From positions 139,136,673 to 139,200,672 of the forward strand of contig CM063502.1 in NCBI GenBank assembly GCA_032207245.1: a DNA stretch of 64,000 bases. The letters are read 5' to 3'. The stretch's first letter is position 1. Each line of letters starts with the position of its first letter. A model generated the notes under the pieces. It did not search any database. It saw only the letters and a program-made list of their open reading frames with translations, and was not told where the DNA came from. A program made the position numbers and the translations under genes. Positions 15,111 through 25,690 of the stretch are shown here, piece by piece. This DNA is from Pardosa pseudoannulata (taxonomy: Eukaryota > Arthropoda > Arachnida > Araneae > Lycosidae).

Positions 15111-17599
15111 TTTTGATACGTCAGATACCTTTAAAGTTTTAGGTTTAGAGAGTAAAGCATAGATATTTTACTTCAATTTTATATACAAATTTATTTTGAC
15201 ATTTTTCAAAGTTATCATGTAAGATCGTTCTTATATATTACTTTTACAGTATCAAAATAACCGGTTTGACTTCGAATAATAGGTAGTATCATTTGAAAAT
15301 ACGTTTAGCTTTTTTTACGTAAGCAAGAATAAATTGAGATACAGGAAAACGGGTAAAGGTGGGTGACAAGAATAAAAATCTATTACCTTTTCTAGGGAAA
15401 GTAAATGAGTATATGTATATCAATCTGGAAACTAGCTTTGCTTATTGATAAAATGCATACAAAGTTTCTTGCATTAAATATTCAAAGGTTGTTAGGATTT
15501 CAGTACAAAACCACAATTTCAGGAGAATCAATATATTGAATTGATCTCAACGAGACATTTCTAACTTCAGTTGAGATTCGGCACACAACGGCACGGAAGA
15601 AAATAATTTTGTTTAACTGTTTTTGTCATTGTTATCAGCAAGGATTTGACTTTTAAAATCTGTTCTTTGGATACAAAATCAATATCGAAAGAAAAAAAAC
15701 ATACGAGTAATGCAAAAGAAATTCAGGTAAAGTTTTAACCTTAAAAATATCGATTCCCTAAAATTAGAAGGGTATTTTAATGGTTTATCCATTTCTAAAA
15801 TACTTTAGGAAACAAGAATAGAATTTGTGCAAATAAATATTTTTAACTCTTGGTGATCAGGATATAGAAATGTTAATAAAACTAAAACAGATACCAGATG
15901 ATCGAAATGATGATCGTTTTTAGCAAGTATTTATCGCTTGTTTTAATTTCAAAATTTTCAATCATAAAAATTCATAAAAATTAGCATAGCTTGTCTTGCG
16001 TTATAATTTTAACAAAATTATATGCCCTTGTTGGGGGCTTTATGGTTAATAGATTGATACTAGAGTATTCACTAAACTAGTTTCGGTTGTGATCCCTACG
16101 GTTAGAATTTTTATTACACGACAGCCAACGAAGACGAAATTTATTAAGCCGAATGACGGCTGAACGGGTGAGAAGGGGGCCTTACGATATCACATTCTTC
16201 ATTTATAGTCCCATAGAAGGCAAAGATATTCGTAGCCATTTGGAATCAACATTAAGCAATACGTCCGTGTCTCGGCAACTGTATTAGCCCCAAAATAAAT
16301 AAATAATTAATTAATTAAAAACTACCACAGATCTTAAAACCGAAAAATGAGTGGACCTACTGTTTAAAACCGATTCTGAATAGTTATAGACATCCCACTG
16401 TGGCATGTGTGGTATAGCCACATTCTATGTAAAAGGGAATGCCAGGAATTGCCGGCCTCCTGACCCCTTATTTTATGGAATGGGGCTTGTCCATGTCCGA
16501 GTCACCTTGAATTTTTCCCGCGCTGACCATCCGTGGGTTGCCGTTTTGCTCTCCCCATCTTTCATCTTTTGTCCAGCTTGAGCGCTGCTTGGCGCCCTAA
16601 GTTTCCTAGGCTGTTGTTCCTATTCAAGCTACGTTTGGCGATCGTCCTGGGTTCCCGCTGGCGGGATTTTTCCACTGACCTCGCCATTCGCGGGGTTGAA
16701 TGGACATCATTCTGGCCGAAATTGGGGGAGAGTTCACCCGCATCATTTTATGAGAAAAAAATATTTCTTTTGAGCCATTTTGCTCCTTTTTATTTGATTT
16801 TTATGCATGTCGAGGGACGAGTATTTTTTGACAAAGTCAGCAAGAAATAGTCGTAAATAAAGACTCCTTATAGCTACTTAGTAATTGGACTAATTTTGTT
16901 TTCTTCAGTTTGCATTTTCCTTTGTCATAAAGTTTTGGAGCATTCAATATGAAGACAGTGAAGTGTGTCTGCCGCCATTTTGTTCCACCAAAGAACCGAT
17001 CAAAGGTTATTGCGGCTAAGTGAAAATATGGAATGTTCAACTACAACATTAATAATACATCGATAAATCTACAACCATTATTCTTCAATTATTATTCAAC
17101 AGCATGGATGTTCGTAGCCGTTTGGAATCGGCTTTAAGCAATAGGGTCCGGTCTCATTAGCCCTCGTGTTGCAAAAAGTAGACCGTAGAGTTCCAAAACA
17201 ACCCAAACAGATATCTATGCCAATTGTGTTAACTAAAGGCACGGATTGTAGTACCAAAGGCAAGTATCCTACGAGTCTGGATATCATCTAGCGAATTAAA
17301 CTAGGACCCGTTGATTAAAAGTTGATTCTGAATGGGAGCTAACAGCTAACAAAAAGACTTAAGGTTGGATTATGATAGCCATAACCTTAGCAATTCCGCT
17401 GTTACGTGTGTTTGCAATAAAACCTAATAACTATTTGAAATTAAATCTCGAAAGTTTTTTATTCAAGAGAAATGTCTTCATTTTCCACGAAGTTGCTTAA
17501 AATATCTTAAGATATCTTTTTTAATTACATTTTAGGCAGCTGCCACAAACATATATTAGTATATCCAAAATATTTATCATTATAATATATATAATGTAT

Positions 17600-17647
<48 letters not shown>

Positions 17648-18433
17648 GGAGAGAGAGAACCTTATTCGACTAAGATTTTTTTCTAAACAAGATGTCCAAT
17701 GCAAAAAGCTTCGAAAATTAAAGGTATTACTTAATTCCGTAAGATGACATTCGCTGTTATCAATATTCTAAAAAAAGAAAAAAAAGTTTTATATTTTCAA
17801 ATATAAAAATTTCCAAAATCAGAATGGGGAGTATATCTGTAAACATACTGGACTGCATACTTAAAAAACTTATTTATAATATGTCAGCCAATTTAAAATA
17901 AAATATTCTATAACTTTCGTTAATTAAACATTTTATCTTTATTAACATAACGTTAGAGATACATTTATTGACCCTTTTTCTTCATAGGAATATACGTAGA
18001 AAGCAAACGCCACCAAGCAACGAAGGATGTTACAGATGAAAAGTATCACGAAGATATTGCTTATATATTTATGGGCTTCAAAAGTGTGGACTTGACTTTC
18101 AGTGAAGCTTTAGAGAAATCATGGAAAGACTGGACAGGAGCTCGTTTAGTGAATTCTTGCCTTCGAAAGGAGTTTCATATTAGCCGATATTCTTTCTTCC
18201 ACAGAATTGGGCCATCTGACCCTGAGCTTTTCATGTATATCCTGATCATTGAGTGTCATAATGTAACAAGCTCAAACAAAACTTACCTGTTGGACTTTGT
18301 ACAAAAGTTAAGAGTTGAAAGAGTGTTTGGATATTTAACTGTCTACAAAAAGGAAGTTCTTTCATCAACGTCAGCCATTATTAAAGGTATTCTATCAGAC
18401 CCTGACGAATATGTAAGTAAGGTTGATATGTGA
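3797..18433 (+). CDS. Unrecognised split gene, possibly death-effector-domain-like, 5' partial
   Basis: Three exons join in consistent phase (1 and 1) to encode at least 253 residues: 3797-4037, 10257-10361 and 17988-18412 or 18433. I do not recognise the family. No signal peptide or membrane segment is apparent; the composition is soluble and mixed-charge. Two segments resemble the last helices of death-effector-type domains: FESGELLDTLERRGALYP across exons 1-2, and a run in exon 3 with LLDFVQKLRVERVFGYL followed by VYKKEV. This is a by-eye impression, not a profile match. The upstream start exon was not found. If exon 1 is the first coding exon, initiation could be at the ATG pair 3872/3875, with two short upstream ORFs (ATG at 3841 and 3858). 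The gene may continue beyond 18412 through a strong donor. Confidence 0.6.
4038..10256 (+). other. Intron A-B of the left gene
   Basis: A 6.2-kb intron. Besides the diverged direct repeat, a small GC-rich hairpin motif GCCCCTAAGGGGCCAGGG lies near 9543. A related motif, GCCCTAATGGGCCAGGG, lies near 58638, so it is probably a dispersed repeat fragment. The reading frames at 4699-4908 and 6708-6965 carry no recognisable motif and are treated as chance. Confidence 0.5.
5063..6225. repeat. Diverged long direct repeat within intron
   Basis: Blocks around 5063-5465 recur at about 5818-6222 in the same order: a CTTGTTAATT start, an AAATAA(T/C)ACATTTT block, a CTAACCGAACTG block, and an AATATTCA...AAACAAAATCC block. 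A third partial copy of the middle block lies near 5480-5600 (CTAACCGAGCTGAAAT). Identity is clearly lower than in the 1.9-kb duplication. No coding content is visible. Confidence 0.6.
10257..10361 (+). CDS. Left gene, exon B
   Basis: The acceptor ATTTTATTTTCCAG ends at 10256 and the donor GTAACA starts at 10362. The first two bases complete an Ala codon from exon A. The exon then encodes LYPMIHCCIKPMDDVDE, followed by IELLNVNDLGDSFILRQ, and leaves phase 1. Both splice sites, the open frame and the matching phase support a real exon. It is acidic and has no recognisable motif. Confidence 0.62.
10567..10659. repeat. (CA)n(TA)n microsatellite
   Basis: About 30 bases of CA repeat run directly into about 60 bases of TA repeat. 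The same compound form occurs near 37.87 and 60.46 kb. Confidence 0.98.
11120..12315 (+). mobile_element. Degenerate Tc1-like transposon
   Basis: Imperfect terminal inverted repeats: CAGTCCAGTCATATTAATGT on the left against CACCGTTCAGCCACATTAAT reading in from the right, both continuing into GTGACCA. In between is a broken transposase on the + strand, about 1.2 kb in total, which is normal for Tc1. Recognisable blocks include a helix-turn-helix-like start (RSNLSDVQMGMIIGFRAKGR, 11272 onward), SDESRFMLHR (near 11720), QQDNVNATCHKA with the second catalytic Asp (near 11994) and PENSPALNPVENLWDHL with the Glu (near 12087). Several frameshifts and stops mean it cannot encode an active enzyme. The TA target duplication is not clear. 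It lies within the second intron of the left gene. Confidence 0.9.
14354..14935 (+). mobile_element. piggyBac-like relic with transposase C-terminal cysteine domain
   Basis: Inverted ends: TTGATTATCCCGAGTTATCT from 14368 is matched on the minus strand by TTTGATATTCCGAGTTATCT ending near 14920. A TTAA lies just outside the left end at 14354; the right one has decayed. Between them, about 14660-14877 on the + strand reads SPSPLRLTSWNFPEVI and then TRYQCTECQISLCAVPCF followed by KNYHTK. This is the cysteine-rich C-terminal domain typical of piggyBac/PGBD transposases. The DDD catalytic core is absent, so this is an internally deleted, non-autonomous copy. Confidence 0.78.
15077..15108. repeat. 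Poly-T tract
   Basis: An uninterrupted run of about 32 T. It could be the reverse-strand poly-A tail of a retroposed sequence, but no source element was recognised next to it. Confidence 0.9.
16225..17400. repeat. Two direct copies of a SINE-like repeat flanking a GC-richer patch
   Basis: Copy 1 (about 16229-16415) and copy 2 (about 17109-17410) share TTCGTAGCC(A/G)TTTGGAATC, TTAAGCAATA with GTCC, a GACC(T/C)(A/G)(C/T)TGATTAAAA-like block ending in GATTCTGAAT, and a terminal C(A/G)CTGT motif. The same TTCGTAGCCGTT core follows the tRNA-like sequence at 48.35 kb, so these are probably copies of one SINE family. Between them lies a less AT-rich stretch (about 16420-17048) with an open frame at 16533-16850 but no recognisable protein. 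Confidence 0.6.
17606..17644. repeat. (TA)n microsatellite
   Basis: A run of TA dinucleotides followed by a short purine-rich GGGGGAGAGAGAGA tract. Confidence 0.95.
17988..18433 (+). CDS. Left gene, exon C
   Basis: The acceptor CCCTTTTTCTTCATAG ends at 17987. The phase-1 junction gives Gly, and the frame stays open through IYVESKRHQATKDVTDEK, FMGFKSVDLTFSEALEKS, RISRYSFF-type sequence (HISRYSFFHRIGPSDPEL) and LLDFVQKLRVERVFGYL to the TGA at 18431-18433. The sequence GTAAGT at 18413-18418 falls exactly between codons. The exon may therefore instead end at 18412 after PDEY and splice on. No polyadenylation signal follows closely; the first clear AATAAA on this strand is about 0.7 kb downstream. 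Coding status is strong; the 3' end is uncertain. Confidence 0.68.
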
Positions 18434-19089
18434 CAAATAATGAACGTAGTAACATCTGAAACTATCGATGACCCTTTAATACTGATGCCGGAATAACAAA
18501 ACTCTTTCTAGTATAAAATCTATGGTATTCTTTAGTTGTCTAATACAATCAATTTAACTAGACTACAATCAAAGATATGTTACTATCAACAGAAATATCT
18601 AGCTCAACTTTTATTGCATTAAAAATTAGAACTTAACAAAACTGTTTCTTCATTGTAGATATATCTATTTTTCAGAGGACGAAGCATTTTCCTACTTATG
18701 ATTTTATCTCACGGAGAAATATTTCCAATAACAGCATAACATGTTCATATCCTGTACAAAAGATACAAATGCAAAATAATGAGAAACTTGTAATGAAAAA
18801 ACTGAAAAATCATAAACTAATGCGCCTTAAGATTCACCTCTAAATACCTGTGCTCAGACTAGACGAGACACTTAGTGTTTTTTAATTCTATTTTTGTTAT
18901 TGTTACACAGGGTGTTTTTATTATCACTTTCTTGTATTTTTATTATAAAATGACATCTCCTATATTTTGGCTTCAAAGTAAATTCATCAATCATGACAGG
19001 TCAGTAATCTAAATGATGCCATTCAAGCATTTTTTTTTTCACACTTTACACAAATCATTTTTTCTGCCTCTTACTGACCTAGAATCTAC

Positions 19090-19725
19090 TGAATAGTTGA
19101 TTTTATCCAAAATTCTGAAGACAACAATATCAAAATAAAGATATTTCAATACCTGGTTTATAAAATCCAAGATTAGAAAAAATACTTTTACATTATCAAA
19201 AAAAAGTTTTCTAAAGCGAGAAATGTTCAAGAAAATACATTATAAAGTATCAAGAAAAATATAGAAATATCTGAGAATGAAAACTTAACACTAAATCCAA
19301 CTTACAGTTACAGCGCTGGTCATAACTATAAAGTCATGTTGTTGTTTTTTATTTTTCAGCTTACAGTGATACATAAATTTGTACTAATATCAATAAATTT
19401 GTATTCAGATTTTATCTAAAATTATGGAGACAACAACATTAAAATAAAGATATTTCAATGCCTGGTTTATAAAACCCAAGATTAGAAAAAATACTTTTAC
19501 ATTATCAAAAAAAAAGTTTTCTAAAGCAAAAAATGTTCAAGAAAATGCATTAAAGTATCAAGAAAAATATAGAAGTATCTGGGAATGAAAAGTTAACATT
19601 AACTCCAACTTACAGTTACAGCGCTGATCATAACTATAAAGTCATGTTGTTGTTTTTTATTTTTAAGCTTACAGTGATACATAAATTTGCACTAATATCA
19701 ATAAATTTGCATTTGTGAATGTAAT
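19090..19725. repeat. Tandem duplication, two ~318-bp units
   Basis: Unit 1 starts near 19090 and unit 2 near 19408. Shared blocks are AAAATAAAGATATTTCAAT, CCTGGTTTATAAAA, AAAAATACTTTTACATTATC, CATAACTATAAAGTCATGTT and GATACATAAATTTG. Identity is about 90%. It is non-coding; the frame at 19039-19230 is a by-product. Confidence 0.88.
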
Positions 19726-20327
19726 AAAGTATATGCTTTAGAGATTATTAACTGTTAACAAATTGTGATAAAATAAAGTATCTCTACAGACAACATTATA
19801 AAAGCAGTTCATTTATTTTATTCTTCTTCTGATTGTTTCACAAATTTATTTTGCTACTGTGTTGCCATTAACAAATTTTTTGTGTATCTAATTCTAGTTT
19901 TAATTTAATTTTATGTGCATAAAGGAAATATTATTCGTAGAAAAGGTTTTATAGGGAGTCAAGTTCATAAACTCTTAATTATTCAAGGGATAAAACTTTA
20001 TTTCTAAGCGGAATACTTAACAGAAAACTGATAATTATATGCAGTTTCAACTACTTTTGAAATTAGTGCTTAAAATATCAAAGAAAAGGGGAAAGAGAAG
20101 ACAATAGCGCTTGGCTGATAATTTTGAATGTTAAATTTGTACTCTTCTTGCGTTAAAGAATATTTCCCTAACAATGTTCTTTGAACTCTTCCCTCGAAAA
20201 TTTTGAAGTTCTCTACGCATTATTTCTCAACATATTATAAAACCTGCGTGGAAAAATTCATTTAAGAACTCAAGATATAAGTCAATATATAAAATATACA
20301 CAGTACATATTAAAGTCCTTAACCCGC

Positions 20328-20590
20328 CTTTTTCTCCGCAACAGTTGATCTTAAACATATATTTCTAATCAGGAATCGGCTAATAGAATTATTACAGTAA
20401 TTCGAGATTGGAATCAGATTGCAACGTTCCTTTTAAGTGAAAAGTTGGAAGACTGCTTGATTCGTTGCAATCAGATTTAGACCTCTAATTTCTGTAATTT
20501 ATCTATTAACCGATCCCCAAAAGGAGATAAATCTTTAAATTTTCTCAAATTTTGAACTTAAATATCTCGATCAATTTTTGTTACAGAGAA
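20328..20590. repeat. Large imperfect hairpin (foldback)
   Basis: The arm at about 20372-20426 (ATTACAGTAATTCGAG...CAGATTGCAACG) is the inverted complement of about 20463-20517 (CGTTGCAATCAG...TTCTGTAAT). The loop is about 36 bases. Weaker complementarity continues outward to roughly 20328 and 20590. No ORF is present. It may be a small MITE or a transcribed hairpin. Confidence 0.75.
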
Positions 20591-22449
20591 GTGAAACATT
20601 TTGTGTTACAGTTTACGTCCGAGTTTCAATTTTTATTAAATATAGTGATTAGGAACTGAGAGCATTTAAAAACTTAAATTCTGTAATTTTCGCAAAATTG
20701 ATTTTCTTTAATTTAAAAATACTATAATATTTTATTTTACTATGCACTTTGTCTTACATGTGTTACTTTTGGGTTATTTAACTTTACGGACTTTTTTTCT
20801 GAAAACTACAATTGTCACCAATTCGTAAGATTTAAAAAAATCAATCTGTTTGAAATTTTTCAAATTCAGATATAGATTTTCTTTTTTTACAGAATGAATC
20901 AATATAATGATGATATAATAATATTTTAAAAAGAATATTAAATTTAAAAAATACTTTTTTTTTTCAATTTTAACTGATTTTTTAAGTGGGTGTTGATGTC
21001 ATATTCATGATCTGTTTAATTCATTCCATATATCACACATTTCTCATTAAATAACAAATTTTTAAGATCATATATGTTAATTAAAGTACTAGTTACTTTA
21101 CAAATAACATATAATCGTAAACATTTTCTAAAACTGCTGTTGCTATATCAAATTTATGAATTAAATTTTATATATTAATATATTAAATTGTTATGTATTA
21201 AAATTTTAAAAAACACCAAAAATATAAAACAATAAATTTAGTACATTTATTGCTATATATTTTTGATATTTTTTTTACTTTAATACCAAAAATATTTATT
21301 ATAAAGGAAAGTATTAATTTTTAATATGTTCTGAAGAGCTACAGAATATTTTTTTTCAATTGCAATATTACATTAAATTAGTAGATTAATTTTACATCGT
21401 AATGTAGCAGTTTAAAATCCATGAGACCCCTGAAATGCTTTAAAAAATTTATAGGATACACTTTCAAAATTCATTAACCTATTAAATGGATTCTCAAAAG
21501 TTATAGAGAAAAATTTTCTTCTTTAAAACTCTGTCAAAATAAATGTCTTCAGTTTAAAATTCTAACATTGTGTGAAAAAAACATTAACAGAATTTCTTCA
21601 GTACTAGTTTTATTCATTATCTACAAGCGTGAAGTATACTCTCGTTTTTATTATAATTTTTATTGGGTTTTACAAATTTCTTAGTTTTACTTACATTTTT
21701 AATGGTATAAGAATAATTATTACTATAAGTCATTATTTTAAAAGGAAGAGCCTTCATAATTATGACCAGCATTGTACCTTATACACACCTTAGACTTTTC
21801 CATACACACGCAAAAGGTAAATAGTACAGGTAAGGTCAGATAAGATCGTGTTTCGTCAGGATAAAAAGTACTTTTATACGGAAATGATAAATTTTCTCAT
21901 TCATTTTGAAGCCTATTATGCTATTTGCACAATTTATTTCTCAAAACAATGCTTGAAAGTTTTGGAAATCTCATCATGGTATAAGAAAGAAAGTTAATAT
22001 TTTCCTTCCTTATCGAATGATGATATTCATTTTCCTTTTTTGAAAAAGTACTTATCTGATTTTATTCATCTTCCTGGATACTATCTGGGATTGGACTTGA
22101 ACTGCGCTGCATTAAATTGACATTCGATGAATACAGGTTTTTAAAAGAACTGAGTAAATGTCTTTAAAATTTTTCTGGTATCTTCTCAGTATAAGGCAAT
22201 TTGTCGCAACTTCACAAACTACTATAAAACCCTTCCCATTCTATTTCACGTTTACAACAGCCAATAGACAAACAATAAACTGCCCTTCCGTATGGAACTA
22301 AAGCCAGAATTGTCATAATTTGAGAATTTGCCCTACTGCGTGAAATCGCCTTATAAGACACCAAGCTCTTCAACGGTTTATTTTTCAATGATCATTTGGA
22401 GGTAACGAATAATGAATATACTTTAAGACCCATAGTGTAAGAAACGCAT

Positions 22450-22575
22450 TCTAGATAATGATCTAGCAGGTAGTTTGACCAAAGTCCACGCATTCGATAC
22501 ACTACCAGCATAAATGTTTGTAGCAGTTCGTAATTGCTTTTAAGGAGATAGTGGACATTACCTAGCATTTTTATA
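22450..22575 (+). repeat. Degenerate SINE-like copy
   Basis: A B-box-like CGCATTCGATACACTACC near 22490 is followed by TGTTTGTAGCAGTTCGTAAT, a diverged form of the TTCGTAGCCGTTTGGAATC core found at 16.2, 17.1 and 48.4 kb. Confidence 0.4.
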
Positions 22576-23124
22576 ATTGCTTAGAATTATAAAATTTCTT
22601 ATATTATTATTTTATTCGTCACCCCCCCCCCCCAAACCTGAAGTTTAGTAAAACGTTCAATCGATTTGTAGAAATTCGAAAAGCTTTCTTTACACGATAC
22701 TATGAGGAAGTTTTTAAGTACCCCGTAAGTAAGAAGTATAAATTTGACATTTGATTTCCCTAATTTGAAATTAGAATAAAAATTATCATTTACTTTTATT
22801 TAACTTTCTGAATAAAATTTCATGAAATATTTTTTGAAGAATTAACCAGACAGATTTTTTGAATTTTTTTAATTAAATAACAAAATTTTAAAAACATATT
22901 TCTCTAAACTTATTGTATCACTGTCAAAGTTTCAGCCTAGCTTATTTTTTTTAATCAGGCAAAGCGTTGTTTCTCACAGCTTTGACGTGAGATCGAACTT
23001 ATATATATTTTTGTTCATTTCAAACTTGTAGAAGGACAAGACTCATTTATTCGAAAAGGCGTTGTGAAATAATCAGTCTTTTTTTAGGAACCATTTTTAT
23101 TTCGTTCGCTATGTTCCACAGCAC

Positions 23125-24085
23125 CAGTGTTGCCAACCATACGATAATTATCGTATATGTACTATAACTTAAGACTCTGTACGGTGAAAAATAATCTCAA
23201 AATTATGTGACATAATTCTGAAAAACTCTACGATAATTTCCTGATTTGTACGATAAAACAAAAGTAGACAAATGGAGAATTAAAAGAACAGGTAATTTAA
23301 CTGTAACTCTATAAAGAACAACATAAAAAAATTGAGAATATCTAATTAATTTTTTTATCACTTTTTCCCATCAAATAATTATTGTTGTAGATTTTAGAGC
23401 AGCTTAAGGAGCATGTTTTGAGGTGCTTCTTCATTAAATAAAAGTAAATAATCCTGTAAGAGAAGTTGAGAAAGGCCATCTGTACTGGGTAATAATAAAA
23501 GGGAAAGTGTCAATTATAAAAAAATGCATATTTGTGAAATTGAATATGACCTAGGTACTATGATATTATTTGAAACTAATATAAAATAAAGAATTTTAAA
23601 AATGGTTTTGACCAGTGTTTTTATCTGTTAGTTATTTAAAATTATTTAAATCACTCTTATCCTTAAATACACAAAACACAAAATTGTTAAATGTAAAATT
23701 ACTGAATATTCACGATTATATTGGAGATATTTCTTTAATGATTACATAATTATGGATAATTAGAAGTAATTTTGCATTTTACTTATTCTGTTGCAGTTTT
23801 CACTAAAATATGGTATTTTTAGTAATTAAACCGATTATTAAATAATAATCGGTTACAAAGTTACATAATTAATAAAATAATAAAAATTCTGCCATCTCTA
23901 TGTTTTTCCACAATTTTAAAATCCATCTGATATTAAGATTCAATTGATTAAAAAATATATTGTACAAGCGCCCTCTATTAACACTATTTTGAACTAATTA
24001 CAAAAATGTACGATAATTTATAAGCCAATGCCATAATTTTAGGACCTAGAATCCATAATTTTGCCTTTGAAGGTTGGCAACACTG
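23125..24085. mobile_element. hAT-type non-autonomous element (MITE)
   Basis: Perfect 14-bp terminal inverted repeats CAGTGTTGCCAACC and GGTTGGCAACACTG bound 961 bp of AT-rich sequence. The flanking 8 bp are CACAGCAC on the left (23117-23124) and CACAACAC on the right (24086-24093). They match at 7 of 8 positions, as expected for a hAT target-site duplication. The CAGNGTTGCCA start is also typical of hAT ends. No transposase is readable, so it is non-autonomous. Confidence 0.88.
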
Positions 24086-25284
24086 CACAACACAGTACAA
24101 AAACAACATATACAACGCGCATACTGAGAGAGATCACTGGCACTGTGAAAACAAACTAGATGGCTCTCCTAGCGCCACCTATCATAAAAAGAAGAGGTGA
24201 GTAATTGTACCCGCTACAAACTTATTTTTCCTTTCATTCATTTTATGGCTACCATTCAGCTCAAACTGGTTTTAAAATAAATTGTTAAAATAAAAAGAAA
24301 AAAAATTTAACTGAAAATATAGTGTATTACCGCATAATGTTCTGCTTTAATCTTGTTTTACTCACAGATTTCTTTTTGGTAAGTAAAATAAATAAAAATA
24401 TAGAAACTGATTTATTCAAAGAGTGTTCTTAATTACTTTTTAGCTAATATTCAGGGTTTATGAATTTAAAAGCTGATTTGTGTCCTTTGAAAGATAAATC
24501 TCTAGCTTGCAAATTTTCATGTAACGAACTTATTTTAGGGATTTAGTGACTTCGTTAAATAGAGGCCGGACTTTATATACTTTCATTTAATAGAGAGTTT
24601 AAATATAGCATACTAACCCTGAATTTTGTAACTTTTAATGCTAAAAAACTTAGTGTAAACATGAAGAGTAACCTGTTGAAAATATTAAATATAGTTGGTT
24701 TGAATTTAGTTATCAGATTTTCTCTACCTTTTTTACTTTAATATCGTACGAAAATTTCTGATTCTATATAACATTAAAATTGAGTTAAAATAGTGCATAT
24801 TCGATAATGTCAGAAAATATATTAAAGAAAACAATCGCAAGAAATCACTGAAACCAGCTCATGAAAGTGTAATTTCAATCACATAACTTAAACAAAATGT
24901 ACAAAAGAAAATATATATATATGTATATATACTGGGGAAACTACATTGTTTGTTTCTCCTTCTCCAAATAAGTAGTTGCTTTGCGTTTCAAAAACTTTCA
25001 TCGATTGAGAAAAAAATAATTGCGTGACAGTCACAATTAATTGCTATTATCTTTCAGAGAATTTTACTGAAAGTTTTCTAGCTAAGCCAAGTCAAAGTTT
25101 TGAATAAATGTTATTTTACATTTTTTTCATGGAAAACATTACCATAATTTTACCAGCCATGTTATAAATATGGAGTTAAAAATGAATTTCTAACCCCGAT
25201 GCTCTTTTTCCGAGGAAAATAAGAGAACTGTTCATTGGAGCTATATCTATACACAAAACCGATTGCCATTAATCGTCATTCTTT

Positions 25285-25690
25285 AAGTGACATTTTTTTA
25301 AATAACTACCGGGAGAAGCAATACATTTGTCCGAACGTTATGTTCCGTTCTTAACAACATGGGAAAGTTCGTGTTTTTTGAGTTGTTTCAAAACAGCTTC
25401 TTAGCTTTTCAGCATGCTTCTGTTTTCTAAACTACTGCCTTTTAATGGTTCCTTGAGCTGAAAAAACAGCTAGAAATCACTCTGTGAGAAATCAGGGTTA
25501 TATCGAGGGCTTAGTTTAAGATCTACGTTATTCTTCAGTAAATCTTCAGTATGTAACCAACAGTATATGCCTTTGCATTATCGTGATAACTGGTCAAGGG
25601 TGGTAAGGGATGCGAAACAATCATGCGTCCCATGACAGTCTGGCATATCAGCCTGTATGTGCCATCTATCGACTCCTATTTTAAATAGAG
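25285..25690 (-). mobile_element. mariner transposase remnant
   Basis: The minus strand carries a broken C-terminal half of a mariner transposase. Blocks in order are HDNAKAYTVGYILK (the second catalytic Asp region, near 25560-25600), a YNPDFSQSDF-like block matching YSPDLxPCDxxLF (near 25485), LFFQLKEPLKG (near 25450), and KCIASPGSYLKK (near 25310), matching the WDKCIALQGDYxE end of the family. Stops and frameshifts are present. Terminal repeats and the N-terminal half were not recognised. Confidence 0.82.

Larger units (their letters stand above)
10362..17987 (+). other. Intron B-C of the left gene
   Basis: A 7.6-kb intron carrying the Tc1-like element, the piggyBac relic, the poly-T tract and the SINE-like pair described separately. 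The remaining stretches (12.4-14.3 and 15.1-16.2 kb) are AT-rich and show no supported feature. The frame at 13428-13622 is not convincing. Confidence 0.5.

Noticed and set aside
16533..16850. 105-residue + strand protein
   Set aside because: It begins at a TTG, has no recognisable domain and lies in a repeat-bounded island; kept only as a finding about composition.
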